From the NCBI GenBank assembly GCA_011109175.1, contig RDEW01000011.1:568374-632373 (forward strand): 64,000 bases of DNA, given 5' to 3'. Position numbers and translations under genes: made by a program. This document shows positions 19,915 to 32,381 of the stretch, one piece after another. Positions within the stretch are counted from its first letter, which is position 1. Every line of letters starts with the position of its first letter. The notes under the pieces are model-generated. The model was not told where the DNA came from and searched no databases. It saw only the letters and a program-made list of their open reading frames with translations. Source of the stretch: Dicyema japonicum (lineage: Eukaryota > Dicyemida > Rhombozoa > Dicyemidae).

Positions 19915-22900
19915 TTAATTTATTTTCAAGATCTTTTTAATAACATCCTCCGGGTCCTTAAAATCCGGATATCCTCTTTCGGGCAGCGGCGCTCTATAAG
20001 ACAATCCTAGGGAATACCGTATTGCCCGCCGCCGAACCTTCCTCAAGTTGGTGAGGCACTTTTCGCGTTCCTCACTGCAATACCAAGAGTGCGCACCATA
20101 AGTGAGCATAGGCAGCACATGGCGTTTGAACACTTTGGCCCAGGCATCGCGACTCAGCTGAAAAGCCCTCAACGCTCCTAGTCTTTGCACAGCCCGCCTC
20201 TTAACGAGGGCGGTGTGCTCCTCAAATCTACACTTGGAGTTGAATGTCACTCCAAGGTAGCTTGTCCGCCCAGTAACCTCTATAGGTACCCCATAGATGG
20301 TTACTCTAGGTATTAAATTATTAGACCGCTTAGGGCGGCCAAAAACTAACAACTTGCATTTCTCAGGTCTTAGCCTAAGTCCTCTGCTCCCACACCAGCG
20401 TATGATTTCATTGACAGCTACTTGAATCCTCCGACACGCTACATCTGGTTTCCACGAGTGATCCCAGAGTACTATGTCGTCCGCATAGACAGCCATCTCC
20501 GTCCTCACATTGGCGGGTGGGGAGTGTAGACATGTATATGTTAAAAGGGTGGGGCTCAAAACCGACCCTTGTGGAACCCCGGTTAGATCTAAACAAACTA
20601 GATCGGCAACCTTTATGCCTTACGTAGTTCATCCGATCCTCTAAGAAGCTTGATAACCAGCTCCTTAGTTCCAGAGAAATTCCTCCTTCTACAAGGGCGC
20701 ATCGGAGGCCGTCATGCCAGACCGAGTCGAACGCCCTCTCCACATCCAGGAACAGCGCGGCTGTGCACTGTTTTTTACTCCTTTCACGAATCTGAGAGCT
20801 CAACCTCCAAAGGCAGTCCCCACAGGAACGCCCCTCACGGAATCCCATCTGAAGGTCCGAGAGGGTGTCTTTTATTATGCATTCCTGGGTTAACCTCTGG
20901 TGTATCACTCTCTCTAAGATTTTAGCAACGGCAGGTAACAAGCTTATAGGGCGGTAGCTACTAGGGTCTTCAGGAGGTTTTCCTGGTTTCCTTACAAAAA
21001 CCAGTTCCGCTTCCTTCCAACGCCTAGGAACGTAACCCAACCTGTAGCTACCGTTGTACAACCTCACCAAGGTCTTCAACAGACTTCCAGGTCCTTTCTT
21101 GAACAGGGCCATGGGGATCTTGTCCTGGCCCGGTGCGTTGTCCTTTGATTTTATGATCGCGGCCCGGACCTCCTCCTCAGTGATGTACGCCATCTTCGGA
21201 CTCCCCCGAGAGTGGCTCAATTTTCGTCTCTCCGTAGAGATGACGTCTCTATACTTCGTCGAGCTGTTAACTCGACAAAGTTCTCTGGTCGAACTGCAGT
21301 AACTGCCCTAAAGCTACCTGCAAAGATGCTCGCTATTTCAGCCGGGTCAGAGGTTTTAGAACCGTCCGCACGACACAGGGTACGCGCAGATGACTCCAGA
21401 AGTCCGGCCATTCGGGGTTCACCCTCTCGCAGGCCCTCCACCATTTATCGCTCTGGAAGTCAACGAGCGCCTTCCTGATTTCCTTTCTCAAGGAATTTAC
21501 CTTCTTCTGGTAGAAGATCCGGTTCTCCTCATACGTGCCCCTCGCTTTGAACCGCAGGTACCTCTTTCTAAGTGTTATTTACTTAAAATCAGGCCTGGAA
21601 TCGTGCGGAGCCTTCACCATGCGGACGTAACCGGAAGTTAGTCCGCATGTATTCCTCGAGGATACCACCCAGGGTGGCATCCAATTCCTCCACCTACGCT
21701 TCACTACAAACTTGCCCTTTGAGAGAAGGGAGTTTTCTATCCATGAACGACTCCAGGTTATCCCAAGTGCAAGAGCCCAAATCATAGCCAATTGGGGCCT
21801 GAGGTCGAACAGGTTCGTGAAGCTCGGTGAGTAGGGGACGGTGATCACTTCCGATGTCCCTAAGAACACGAGGTACGGAGAGCATACCAATTAATGAAGG
21901 GGAGGCTACGGCCATACCCAAGAAGTCCTCTCCTCCTCGTGTGTCTTTGTGATTGGGGTCAGTCGATGTAGTGACTGAGAGTCCGAGATTCCAGCTAATT
22001 CCCGGAGTGCTGATCCAGCCTATTATTAACAAAACAGCCAAAATCTGAATACTTAGCATTCAGATCACCAAAAATAACGCAGTGGGGATATATGTCAAAG
22101 GCAGTTTTAATGTGGTCCTTACACAACCACAACTGCTTGGCATACATTGCCCCTATAACAACGCTAAAGCTAGATAATCTAATTTGTAAAAATATTAACT
22201 CGCAATGAGGACAATTTGAAATACCTTGGACGACTGCTGCTAGACTCGTCCTCCAATAGATACTAGTGCCCGAACCTCTATGTGTGTCATTCCACAAGAG
22301 ATGACAACTAGTATAGCCTTTAAAGTCTGCAGCAGCCGTATCCTTACACTTGGTCTCGTTGAGGACCAAGATGTCCACCTCCAGGGAGTCCAGAAGATCC
22401 TCGATGGCCTTCCTTCTTCTCCGGAGGGACCTAACATTAACTGAAATGATGTGTAACATCACTTCAGCGCACTTACCTTCCTATCGCAGAGCGCAATGTC
22501 CCTAAGCGCATTAGGGAACGTTGAACCTGTGCTGCTACAGTATCGACTTACCACGCGGTGGACAGCGCTTACATCACTGACCACTCCAGAGGAGGGCGCC
22601 TGCCTTCTCCCCTGTGGTACCTTCTCCGTCGCCTCCTGATACAGGGGGCACTTGGTATGGCTCGCCCTGTGTCCCTCCAAGCCACAGTTCACGCACTTGA
22701 GAGACCTGACTCTGGATTGACAGGCCTTCCGTGAATGTGGACCCCCGCAATTTAGGCACTTCTCTTTATAAGTGCAGCGGGAGCTGGTGTGGCCGAATCC
22801 CTGGCATCTGTAACACTGGGTTGCTACCGGTCGCTCTCGGGCCACACCAAACCTAAAGTAACCTATTTTTAACTTCTCCAAGCAGATCCTTTCTGCTTCT

Positions 22901-24025
22901 GCTCCGGATCTTATTCAGAACTTGAGAGTCCGTAGCCTCTGACTCCCACTTTTGAAGCGCTCGATCTTGTGCGCCGTGGAGTAGTCCTTTTTGATGAACT
23001 CTAGTACATCCTCATCAACAAAGTCCAGAGGGACCCGAAGACTAGTACAATCGAGTCCGTTACCTTGGGAATGACCCGAGACATGTTATGTGCCCCGGGC
23101 CCAAAAGGTACCTTCTTATTCACCTCAGCTTCAAAAACTGAGGCGTCCACGTCGTTTCTGAATCCCACCAACAAGTGGGATTCTCCACGTCTGACGATCC
23201 TTCCTTTTGCATAGGTAGCCAGAGTACCTATGCCACATAGGAGTTTAACCACTCCTATCTTCGGCACCTCTAGCAGAACTAGTGTAGTTAGTCCTCCGAA
23301 TACCTGTTCTTTCTTCTTTTCTTTCGGCACGTGCGCTCTGGATTGATTCGAGCCTGCAAAATGCTTTTTAGGGCACTTTGCGGTTTCTGGAGCAGAATCA
23401 CGCACGTTCTGCGGATTGGCAGAAACCGCAGACTTCCTCTTTCTCCCTACTGTATTCCAGCCTACAGTCATCGGGAGATGGTCCTCTTGTCGTCCTTCGT
23501 CGAGGGCAGGCACAGCCTGTTGGACCGCTGGCTGTGTGACGGATTCAACCCTGCACTCGTTCTCGGTCCTTGATCCATTTCAAGAGGTTGAGTCTTGCTC
23601 TCAACCTCCATCCTCCTCGTTGCAGGCACAGCTTGTTCAACCGCTAGCTGTGCTGGATTTCCTTGCTGTGTATGAAGAAGGCCTGGTCTTTTTCCATGTC
23701 CCTTGATCCATTACAGGAGGCTGAGTCTTGCTCTCAACCTCCATCCTCCGCGTTGCAGGCACAGCTTGTTCAACCGCTAGCTGTGTGGAGATGTCCGCTA
23801 CAGTGTGGAAAGCAGCCCTGCCATCGATCCCCATGTTTACTCTGAAAGCCAGAAGGATCGAGTCGCGAACGACCCTCCTGAGCTTCTCAATACCTCGGAC
23901 TCCTCTAAAATATAGTCCAATAGTGGCTTATTTTCGAAGAACGACCACAATTCTATAGTCGCGAACGACCACAATTCTATAGAAATTCCATGGGTCGAAG
24001 GTGCAGAAGCTGGTACTGGAACCAC
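19915..24025 (-). mobile_element. Near-complete Jockey-like LINE (gag with CCHC knuckles, endonuclease, reverse transcriptase)
   Basis: Order on the minus strand: gag-like ORF1 (24025 to about 22460, several frameshifts) with three zinc knuckles (CYRCQGFGHTSSRC, CLNCGGPHSRKAC, CVNCGLEGHRASHTKC). The apurinic endonuclease is at 22462-21760 (ISVNVRSLRRRRKAIED, LVLNETKC, GDLNAKYSDFG, GSDHRPLL). The RT is at 21220-19915 (FVRKPGKPPEDPSSYRPIS, DVERAFDSVWH, PQGSVLSP across a frameshift near 20570-20590, and an intact active-site box VYADDIVLW at about 20490). The end is HSWYCSEEREKCLTNLRKVR. The frame breaks are few, so it is a young but broken copy. A related degraded copy is at 56080-57890. Confidence 0.88.
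23509..23790. repeat. Tandem repeat of about 133 bp inside the LINE gag region
   Basis: GAGTCTTGCTCTCAACCTCC plus GCAGGCACAGCTTGTTCAAC and the following GCTAGCTGTG occur at 23590-23653 and again at 23723-23787, an offset of 133. A third, partial and diverged unit (GGCACAGCCTGTTGGACCGC) precedes them at 23509. It corresponds to a repeated segment near the N-terminus of the gag-like protein. A separate 20-bp unit (GAACGACCACAATTCTATAG) is tandemly duplicated at 23939-23979. Confidence 0.8.
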
Positions 24026-24039
24026 ATTGTTCTACAGTG

Positions 24040-26440
24040 AAGTTCTACAGATACGTGAGCCAAAAATTATTATGAATTTGTTTCCGTCGAGGTGAGATGC
24101 TGTGGCCGTTGGATTCACATCGGTGGAATGTATTCAAAAGACCTTAGAAAGTGTTTGAAGAATTCTTCACAAGAAATGATTTCTATCCTAGTGGGTGATC
24201 TAAATGCCAAGAACATTAAATATGGATGCCTCGGTACTAACGATGATGGAATCAGACTAAGGAAATTGAGTGATAAAACTGGCTTTGAGATTTTGACATC
24301 GGAAAAACCGAATCATTACTCGCACTACGGGGGAGACATGCTTGGGGTGTTCCTGGTGTCACCACTGCTCTACACTTATGTAGAGTAGCCGATGATCATG
24401 TGAGACATCGGGAGTGACCATATACCCCAAGAGATGTTATTGAACCTAGCTCCAGAGTTCATGGACTCTGTGTTTACAGGTTACGACCTAACAAGAGTAA
24501 ACTGGGGACACTACAGAAGGTACATATCAAGAAACCTCAAAGACTGGAAGGATAAAGATTATTCCCGAAGTGATATCGACATCATAGACAATGAACTCTC
24601 CATCATGATGGAGACATACTTAATGCATTACGCAAGAGGAGATCCTCAAGTACCAATCATGGAGAGAGCATAAGTCTTTCGCGTTCCACATTATTTTTGA
24701 TCAATGAAAGGAATTGCCTGAGGACCAAACTCAGAAGATGTGTGGACTGGATAGACCGGATTACACTGACTGGACAATTAAAGATAATCAAGAAAGCCAT
24801 TGAAGAAGAAACAAGACTATCTCAAGAACAATGTTTGAGGGTAGAGGCAAGCAAACTAAACACCAAAGACCCCTCGTTCTGGAAGTTCTAAAAAAGAATA
24901 ACTGGCCAGAAAAAGAATGACATAAAAATCTCCTTGACCAAGCCAGAAGGTGGACTGTGTTCTATGGAAGAAGCCCCAGATATTTTTAAGAAACGACTAG
25001 ACCACATTCAGAGGGTCAACCCGATGGAGCTTATTCCGAGGGGATGTTAGATTCTTCACGTGAAATTTTTACCTACTGTTTGGACGATCTCAAAGATACT
25101 GAAATGAAAATAACTACAGCAGAAGTCATGACTGCAATCATGAAAAGCAAGATTAACGCTCCTTGATTTGACCATCTAAGGATGAGATTGTTCAAGGAAG
25201 CCCCAGAGGCTCTATTTCCCATACTGAAGAATTTATTCGATGCAAGTATTCATCATGGTCATGTCCCAAAACGCTGGAAATTTTCTATTGTCAGAATGAT
25301 ACTGAAACCGTGAAAATCGAGGAGGGACCCACTCAGCCATGGGCCAATAAGCCTCATCTGTTCGATCTCCAAGATTATCGAACGAATTATCCTCAGAAAG
25401 CTTAACAACCACGTAGAAAAGAGTGGTTTTCTCCTATCAGAACAATGGGCTTCAAACCTGGAAATCCATGCACAGACTGCATCTACCAGATGCATTCAAT
25501 GGTATTGAGAGGTCTGGAATTCAAAGGACTAGTCAACCTGGTATGTTTGGATCTGTCCAAGGCTTTTGATAGTGTGTGGCACGAAGCCCTCCTATCAAGG
25601 CTAGCAGCTGCTGATATCAAAAAAACTTTCATGTGGATAAGGACTTCCTAACAGGACGGATTTCCCAAGTACGTGTTGGAGCAATATGTCAAAAGATATC
25701 ATACTGAAGAGGGGAGTTCCTGGTTCGTCTGAGTCCATTTCTGTTCAACATATTCTTGTCAGACTTCCAACTCCACCGGATATGAACACCAGATTATTGA
25801 TATACGCGATGATATTCTGATCACGGATACATCTGGAAATCAACTCTCTCGGAAAAAAGAATCATGTCATTCATTGGACAAGTACAGGACTGGTGCACAA
25901 AAGAGGGATAAGATTGTCACTGAAAGTCCAGCTCTCTATGAGTCAGTCGCCTAAAGAGGCATCAGACGCAGCCTTACTCACTAGAGATTCCTAAAGTAAA
26001 TTCACTGCGCTACCTCGGGATAGTAATCGAAGGGAATGGTTCCTTCATGGAGGACATTAGACAAAGAAGGAAGAAGGCGCTTCAAGCACTCTTATGCAAA
26101 GAAAGTTGTTTGTAAGCCTGGAAACCTTCTTGTTCATCTTCATGAGAATCATTCTTCCGGACTGCTATATGGATGCGAAGCATGGTTTTCTCTTGCCAAA
26201 GAGAAATAATTATGTTACTCATGGAAAAAACCAGAAGGTCGGCAATAAAGTTGGCTTTGGGGAAAAGCCTTTTTGATGCTCTCAGTACTGAAGAAGACAA
26301 GATTCTAACACCTGTAAAAAATATAGTAGAGAAAAGGATCGATGGAATCCAACGATAGAAGGAGACTAAATAGAGACGGGGTGCATCGGAAGTGTCCAGG
26401 CCGCATAGGGGACACGTTTAAATACCCTTAAACTAACTCC
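24040..26440 (+). mobile_element. Second Jockey/CR1-like LINE, degraded, opposite orientation
   Basis: Plus-strand fragments in order: endonuclease (ILVGDLNAKNIKYGCLG, 24092-24388), linker (GHYRRYISRNLKDWKD), then RT (CLDLSKAFDSVWHEALLSRL at about 25540, GVPGSSESI replacing the GVPQGS motif, and a thumb region to 26360). It has many stops and frameshifts. The 3' end near 26380-26440 (GTCCAGGCCGCATAGGGGAC, then TACCCTTAAACTAACTCC) resembles the end of the fragment at 59344-59430, suggesting a shared 3' UTR. The element is head-to-head with the Jockey-like LINE at 19915-24025. Confidence 0.75.
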
Positions 26441-26493
26441 TTATTCACTGTGGAATAAATTGGTTTCAGTTTCAGAAAATCGAAAACTAAAAG

Positions 26494-28059
26494 ATGCAAA
26501 GAAAACGATTACGTTGCGAATTGTCTTTAAAGAAGAAAATTCAAATAATAAATGAATCGAACCAAACACCTAAGCCGACACAAAAATTTCTCAGCAAGAA
26601 GTATGGAGTTGGATGCAGCACTGTATCAGACATACTTAAAAAGGCTGATATTTATTTGGAATTATTCAATAACAACGCAAATTCTGCTAAAAAACGTTTT
26701 GACAACAACTGCAAATTTGAAAATTTGAATAAAATCACTTGGGAGTGGTTCCAGATAGCACGTTCCAAAAACTTTTGTTTGTCAGGACCAATTATTATCG
26801 CAAAGCTACAGAGCTTGCTAAAGCACTGGGCGAAAATGATTTTAAAGCTTCCACTGGCTGGTTATGCAGGTGGAAGTCCCGTTACTCAATCCAGTCGTAC
26901 TGTATCAGTGGTGAAAAAGCAAATGTTGACAGTGATGTTGTTTCTGACTGGATGAAACGTGTACCTTTTCTAATTGAGGGATATCGACCAGAGGATATAT
27001 TTAACTGCGACGAAACCGGACTATTCTATCGTGCCCTTCCTGATAAAGCACTATCAGTAAGAGGTAATCATCACAGTGGATCAAAGAAGTCGAAGGAACG
27101 TCTTACTGTAATGCTTGCATGCAGTTCGACAGGAGAAAAGCTAAAGCCAATTGTAATTGACAAGTCTCGAAAACCCCGATGTTTAAAGAATATTAATCTG
27201 AATGAGTTACCTGTTATTTACTGCTTCAACGTTACAGCCTGGATGACATCGAAATTGTTTACAAAATGGTTGCAATATGTGAACATGCAGATGATGCGCC
27301 AGAAACGAAAAATTATTATGTTTTTGAATAATGCTGCATCACATTCACTAAACGTGAATTTTCCAAAGTGGAACTCAATTTTTCCAGCTAACACAACGAG
27401 TGTCATACAGCCTCTGGATCAAGGAATTATTCGGTCATTTAAAGAAAGATACAGAAGACTACAAATGACTCAACTTCTTGCCAAAATGGACACAGAAACC
27501 AATGCGACACCACTTGCAAAAAATTCTCTCTTGGATGCTATCCGGTGGATTAGCACAGCTTGGATGGACGTGAAATCAAACACAATCTCCCTCTGCTTTA
27601 ATAAGTGTGGCATTCCAGTCAAAATATGATATAAACGACAATCCTGAAAACAATTTACTGTTCATACTCCTCATGAATAGACTAGTCGATAATCCAATGA
27701 CAGAAGAAGAATTTGTCAACGTAGACTTGGAACTACCCACTGAAAATCCCAAAGATTGGGAATCATCCCTAGTTGAGCAATACCAAACAGTCTCAGCTTC
27801 TAAAGATAATGACAGTGACTCAGATTCTGATAAGCAAACAGAGCCAAAACATATAGAGAAATTAACACGCACAAATGTTCAACAAATGCTAGACCAAATC
27901 TGCCACTTTGCTTGCACTCAAGACCCTGCATTACTCGACCCCGTCAACAGACTGATCTATCTGAACAATAAAGCGATTGCTGAGTCGAAGCTAAATACGA
28001 GGCAATCCTTATTGACAGATTTTATTAATTTTACTGTTTCACTTTTTCGTTATAAGTAA
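26494..28059 (+). mobile_element. Tigger/pogo transposase, nearly complete but frameshifted
   Basis: An N-terminal CENP-B-type helix-turn-helix (RCELSLKKKIQIINES, KYGVGCSTVSDILKK) is followed, after a frameshift near 26795, by the second DNA-binding helix (GWLCRWKSRYSI) and the DDE core. First acid: IFNCDETGLFYRALPDKA. Second site: IIMFLNNAASH, where the family has a catalytic Asp before Asn and here it is Asn. Third: IQPLDQGIIRSFK. A second frameshift near 27610 joins the acidic C-terminal tail (NDSDSDSDK). The changed catalytic residue and two frameshifts make it inactive. It lies between two LINE fragments; terminal repeats were not identified. Confidence 0.9.
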
Positions 28060-28430
28060 ATTTAATGACTTGTTCAATATACCGGCCTCCCCTCTATACC
28101 GGACAATTATGTCGGTCCCGAGAGGAATCGGTTTAGAGGCGTTTGACTGTAATCTAAAAATGGTGAAATCGCCAACAGAAATGAAGATTAAAAATACGAA
28201 AACAAAACAGAGAGATCAACAAGAACATCAATGCAGAAAATGCGAATAGATGGACAAGACTATTGGAGGCTCTCTTCAGAACGCCCAATGCAGAGTCTGG
28301 AAATAGATCAACAACATCAGAAGATCCTCCCCCGAGACAAAAGGGGAAGTATACATCCAACCCGACGCGTGATAAAAGGAGTTTTCAAAAGAACACCAAG
28401 TATTCCTGAAAATATTTAATCGAAACGCTC
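28060..28430. other. Spacer or LINE 5' flank, nothing firm
   Basis: CTATACCGGACAATTATGTCGG at the start might be part of a Tigger terminus, but no partner was found upstream of 26494. The plus frame at 28231-28419 has low-complexity polar content and merges into the next LINE. Confidence 0.35.
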
Positions 28431-28925
28431 CGATGACTGGACTCCCTTTACTAGCCAGAATGTCAGCAGGGTCATATCCAAGGCCAACAACTCAGAGGCC
28501 AAAAAACCAGACAACATAACCACATTTGAACTGAAGCACCTAGGCCATCAAACCCTGGAACTATTAGCCTATATCCTCAACCTATCCATCAACACAAATA
28601 TAGTCTCTGAAATATGGAGGAAGTCCCCAATCAAACCTATTTGAAAAACTAACAAACCAACAAATGAACAATCGTCTTATCGTCCAATATCTATTCTGAG
28701 TCCGGTTTCAAGGATTCTCGAAAGGCTTGTTCTGGAAAAAGTACAGAATCTAATCTCAATACTTTCGACCTCGCACGAATTCCGGGGTAACCATTCGACT
28801 ACAACATACCTCACAACCCTCACACAATTCATTGCGGAAGGATTTAAATCCCCCAAACCCCATCAAAGGACAGTACTTATATCCGTGGACATCACAAAAG
28901 CGTTCGACTGTGGAAAACGATAGAA

Positions 28926-29016
28926 GTGTTCAGGTTGTAAAGGCGGACTATAATAAAACCCCCTAGCTAACTCCTAATCCAGTTTCTAGTAAAGTTGTTG
29001 TTGTTATTAAAAGGGT
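28926..29016 (+). mobile_element. Small retroposed fragment inserted into an RT gene
   Basis: The conserved DITKAFD codons are followed by about 90 foreign bases ending in GTTGTTGTTGTTATT, after which the target sequence repeats: AAAAGCGTTCGACT before and AAAAGGGTTCGACT after (one mismatch in 14). The simple-repeat tail and target duplication indicate target-primed retrotransposition of a 5'-truncated LINE or SINE tail. Its end (CCCCCTAGCTAACTCCTAAT) resembles other LINE 3' ends in the window. Confidence 0.65.
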
Positions 29017-29582
29017 TCGACTCAGTCCCCAGGAAAAAATGATATTTGAAAGCTTGGAAACTTCATAAATGGAAGACAAGCACAATTACCCTGCAACAAC
29101 ATCCAATCAAGATTTTGCTACCTTCCAAATTGAGTCCTCAAGGCTCCTCACTGTCATCCCAACTCTTCAACCTCTACAGAAACGATATCCCAAAAACCTG
29201 TAATAAGAACTTTCTAATCCCCTCCTGTGCCGGCGATATCATTCTTGCCTCCAAGGACAGAAGTATTCAATTAGCGACTCAGTCCGCCCAATAAATGCTT
29301 GACAAGCTGGAACTATGTCTTTCGAAGTGGAAGCGCGACACATCAGCAATAAAGTTTTCATACCACGTGAAAAAAATAAATCTCTATGTCGTACCAAGTA
29401 TCCTCATGAAGAACGAGGCTATTTCTATTAACAAAACCCTGAGGGTTGTGGGGTCACCTTTAATCAGGGACTCTCTTTTATCCGACATGTTGAGAACAAA
29501 GTAACTTTATCTCTGAAGAAAATAAGAATCCTAAAAGTACTCTCAAAAACATATAAAGACCAAACTGGTAGGCCTTGCCACG

Positions 29583-29628
29583 GAGCTATAAATACTATGG
29601 CTCTCGTGAAAAGGCTTTATTATTATTA
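29583..29628 (+). mobile_element. SINE-A tail fragment, 46 bp, with 8-bp target duplication
   Basis: Only the last part of SINE-A is present (GCTATAAATACTATGGCTCT through AAAAGGCTTTATTATTATTA). It is flanked by TTGCCACG at 29575-29582 and 29629-29636 (the last two tail bases overlap the repeat). This is a severely 5'-truncated insertion and shows that the family ends in an (ATT)n tail. It is the only SINE-A piece in plus orientation. Confidence 0.85.
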
Positions 29629-29930
29629 TTGCCACGATTTATGAACAATTTATCCGATCCATAATTACGTATACAATTCCTGCGTGGGCAATGTAGATTT
29701 CACGATCCTCGTCCTTGAAACTATCCGCAACTCAAGAGACTGCAATAAAGTTAATTGGACGAGAACACAAAAATCCAGCCCATTGAAAATTTCTTAATTA
29801 AACTAAAACGGAAACTTTTAAAGGCGGCTAATCTACCAAGCTGCCATTTGTTACATAAACAATCAAAATAAATCATACAGAAAGTTTGAGCCGATTCCAT
29901 GGCAGATGAGAAGAGCAGTATAGGATTCTC

Positions 29931-30387
29931 AACCCCGCCAGACTCCTCCTCTCCCTTGTCGGTCTGGGATCACTTAGTTGAGATCTTTTATTTCTTTCTC
30001 TTGACCCAGTGATCTGGAGGTAATAATAATTTGATCTGACAAATTAAGTGAATACAACTCAGTGGGGCTCAAAATCGCCGAAAGAAAAAGTTCAGAAAAC
30101 CAGACGATAATGCAATGAGAGGCTGTTAGTGACTTTCATTTAAGAGGGCATCAGAAATTACAGAACCCAACACTGATAGTGATACTTAATAATATGTCGC
30201 GTCCGTGGTGGTTACGCGGCCTATGCTGGTTACATGTCACCTGCAGCAAGAATTTTTGCACTCCTATTTTTTCAATAAACTGAAAATTATTGAAAGAATT
30301 GTCTAAGAGTGCACAATTTGCAAGTTTTTATATTCCACTTAAAGTAGAAAATTAATTTATATAATGGTTTCGTTCGGATTCTAATGC
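29931..30387. other. Spacer, nothing firm
   Basis: No gene recognised. TATGTCGCG at 30195 resembles the terminus of the element at 32765 (TGTCGCGA) but has no partner nearby. Confidence 0.4.
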
Positions 30388-30560
30388 AAAAGAGTGCTTA
30401 CAGAGTAACGGGACGTTGGATTTGCGAAGATCACCGAACCAGACATACGCCTCTGGAGGCCTTATGAGACTAGACTCCAGATCACGGGAAGGTGTCCTTG
30501 AAACTTCAGGCAGCCGTCATGTACTTTCATGCGCGGGCACGATGGAAGAACACCAGAAAC
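30388..30560 (+). repeat. Dispersed repeat R150 (copy 1)
   Basis: Shares with 31089-31255 and, inverted, 52145-52330 the string GCTTACAGAGTAACGG, then TACGCCTCTGGAGGCC, then CTCCAGATCACGGGAA and TTCATGCGCGGGCACG. One frame reads KLQAAVMYFHARARWKN, resembling the end of a LINE ORF2, so these are probably 3' ends of one LINE family. Confidence 0.6.
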
Positions 30561-30739
30561 AATATCAGAAAAAAATCAATGCTCTCCTAATACTTTATCT
30601 CAAAATTGGATGAAATTTTTTTGAGGCTTTTACCAAGACAAGGGAGGAATTTATTCCTGTGTCCGGTCCTCTTTTAAAAAATATTGCTTCTAAAGTAGCA
30701 AGGATGTTGAATTATTCGCCGTTCAAAGGGTCCAATGGC

Positions 30740-31670
30740 TAGTTGGAAAAATTTAAGAAGAGATTTCAGTTGTCATTTAAGACAATTAGTGGAGGAGAAA
30801 AACTCTTCCGATGTTTCTTCGCTTGGTGTGTTTTTTTTGCCAATTATGATGAGTACTTGAAAGAATATGGTCTTCAAAATATTTTTAATTGCGACAGATA
30901 TTATACGACATTTATTATTAAAAGGATACCGTCAAAATCATTTGTAACTCCAAGTGAAGACTGTTTCGGTATTAAAAGAACCAGTCTTGATGAACGTATG
31001 CAAACAATACATCGAGCCATGTTTCTCATATGCATGCGCCTCGTGGGGTCCGTCCATATCTTGGACAAATATGAGGAAAATTGAGGAAATGTAAAAGAGG
31101 GCTTACAGAGTAACGGAGCGTTGAATTTGTGAAGATCATCGACCCGGACCTACGCCTCTGGAGGCCCTTATGAGACTTGACTCCAGATCACTGGAAATTG
31201 GCCCTGAAAATTCAGGCAGTCCTGTACGTTCATGCGCAGGCACGAAGGAAGAACGACGGGAAAAGATGAGGTCTTTGTTAAAATGCATCGGGATCACGTG
31301 ATAATTAGTTTTGTTTTACCGTGGTCTTGGGTTAAATAAAAAAAATAAAATAAAGGAAAAGGTCACAATTTTTTTTATCAGTGCTTGTGGAGAAAAATTG
31401 AATCCATTATTAGTGGGGAAATTTAAATCTCAAATCTGTATGAAAAACTTTAACCCTGAAGAACATGGAGTTTTTCTATTCATCATCCAAAAATTCTAGA
31501 ATGACATCAGAAATATTTATTACTTGGCTTGCCATTACAAATGAACAAATGATTAGGCAAAAGAGAAAAATTGTTTTGTTACTTGATAACGAAAGTTGTC
31601 ACAAGAATATCCATTTTTCCAACATTGAATTGTTTTTTCTTCAAAAGATGCAACCTCATTAATTCAACCA
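30740..31670 (+). mobile_element. Second Tigger/pogo relic
   Basis: Frames read LQNIFNCDRYYTTFIIKRIP (first acid retained as Asp), then ACGEKLNPLLVGKFKSQICM, RMTSEIFITWLAITNEQM and KRKIVLLLDNESCHKNI (second Asp retained). It parallels the copy at 26494 but is broken by stops and by a copy of repeat R150 at 31089-31255. The third acidic site is lost near 31660. Confidence 0.7.
31089..31310 (+). repeat. Dispersed repeat R150 (copy 2)
   Basis: Near-identical in layout to 30388-30560 and continues farther (GGCACGAAGGAAGAACGACG, AAAAGATGAGGTC, GGGATCACGTGATAATTAG). That extension is shared with 59220-59310. It lies inside the Tigger relic, so it inserted later than the transposon. Confidence 0.6.
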
Positions 31671-31949
31671 AATCAATAAGACAAATCAATCGCTAAAGTT
31701 GAGCAGATTTGAGTCTCCATATGAAGAACAAAGTAAAATTACTCAAATTTGGTCAAACAACCGAATAGAGGTATATTTAATTTTGTTATTACAGATTACG
31801 GCACGTTCTTGAGAATTGAAAATAATCAACATGGGTTGAGCCAAGAAAATATAGACTTTAAAAGAAATAAATTCTATCAAGGGGTAATGAGGAGGGGGTT
31901 CAGATCTTATTCAACTTGAAACGACTAGTCATCCTCAATGACAAAATAA

Positions 31950-32160
31950 GACCAGTTAACCACGTGGTTAATTGGTCGAAAGATTGAGGTAGTGAAATAT
32001 AATATTTCGATTAATGATGGATGAAAACTTTTTCTTCTTGTTCGTAAACATGGATGAGGTGGGAGGTTCAGGATACATCAGAAACTCGATTTTCCGAACA
32101 AAAAAGTGTCAGATCCACAATGTATCTGGGTTCACATCTATCCAGTCAAAATTGAAGGAA
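31950..32160 (+). repeat. tRNA-like dispersed repeat (copy 1 of 2)
   Basis: Shares with 34196-34400 the series GTTAATTGGT...AGGT.GTGA, GTAA(A/G)CATGGA(T/C)GAGGTG and AACTCGATTTTC-like strings. The GTTAATTGGT piece is box-A-like and (in the other copy) GGTTCTAATC is box-B-like, suggesting an old tRNA-derived SINE family distinct from SINE-A. The 98-codon frame at 32014-32310 overlaps it and is probably not a gene. Confidence 0.4.
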
Positions 32161-32381
32161 CTTGAAGAATATCTCTCAGAAGCGGACCTCTCTTCCATTT
32201 TAATCGCACGTCCTACCGCCACGGACATCATTCTAATGTGGAAGAGTTTTATAGTGGAAATCTTCACCAGTGTACCTGTTCAGGGGGAAGTTAGCATGAT
32301 TCTATGTTGATAATAATCAATTGTTAAGAAATTCGATAAAAATATAAAATTTAAGGAATCAAAATCTAATTGCCTAGCGAC

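Larger units (their letters stand above)
28431..29930 (+). mobile_element. CR1/Jockey-like LINE reverse transcriptase relic with two nested insertions
   Basis: Frames read ANNSEAKKPDNITTFELKHL, SSYRPISILSPVSRILERLV, then VLISVDITKAFDC. The motif is split by a 90-bp insertion and resumes FDSVPRKK, with LSPQGSSLSSQLFNLYRNDI and SCAGDIILASK in place of YADD. The thumb (KLELCLSKWKRDTSAIKFS) and the C-terminal part (TIYEQFIRSIITYTIPAWAM, after the SINE fragment at 29583) follow. The catalytic YADD is lost, so it is dead. It is closest in style to the element at 14600-16690. Confidence 0.75.

Noticed and set aside
20650..21641. Plus-strand frames opposite the RT and endonuclease
   Set aside because: The minus strand carries clear RT and endonuclease motifs; the plus frames have no homology.
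23331..23958. Several plus-strand open frames of 60-96 codons
   Set aside because: They overlap, in antisense, the gag region of the minus-strand Jockey-like LINE and include its 133-bp tandem repeat; their protein content is a shadow of that region.
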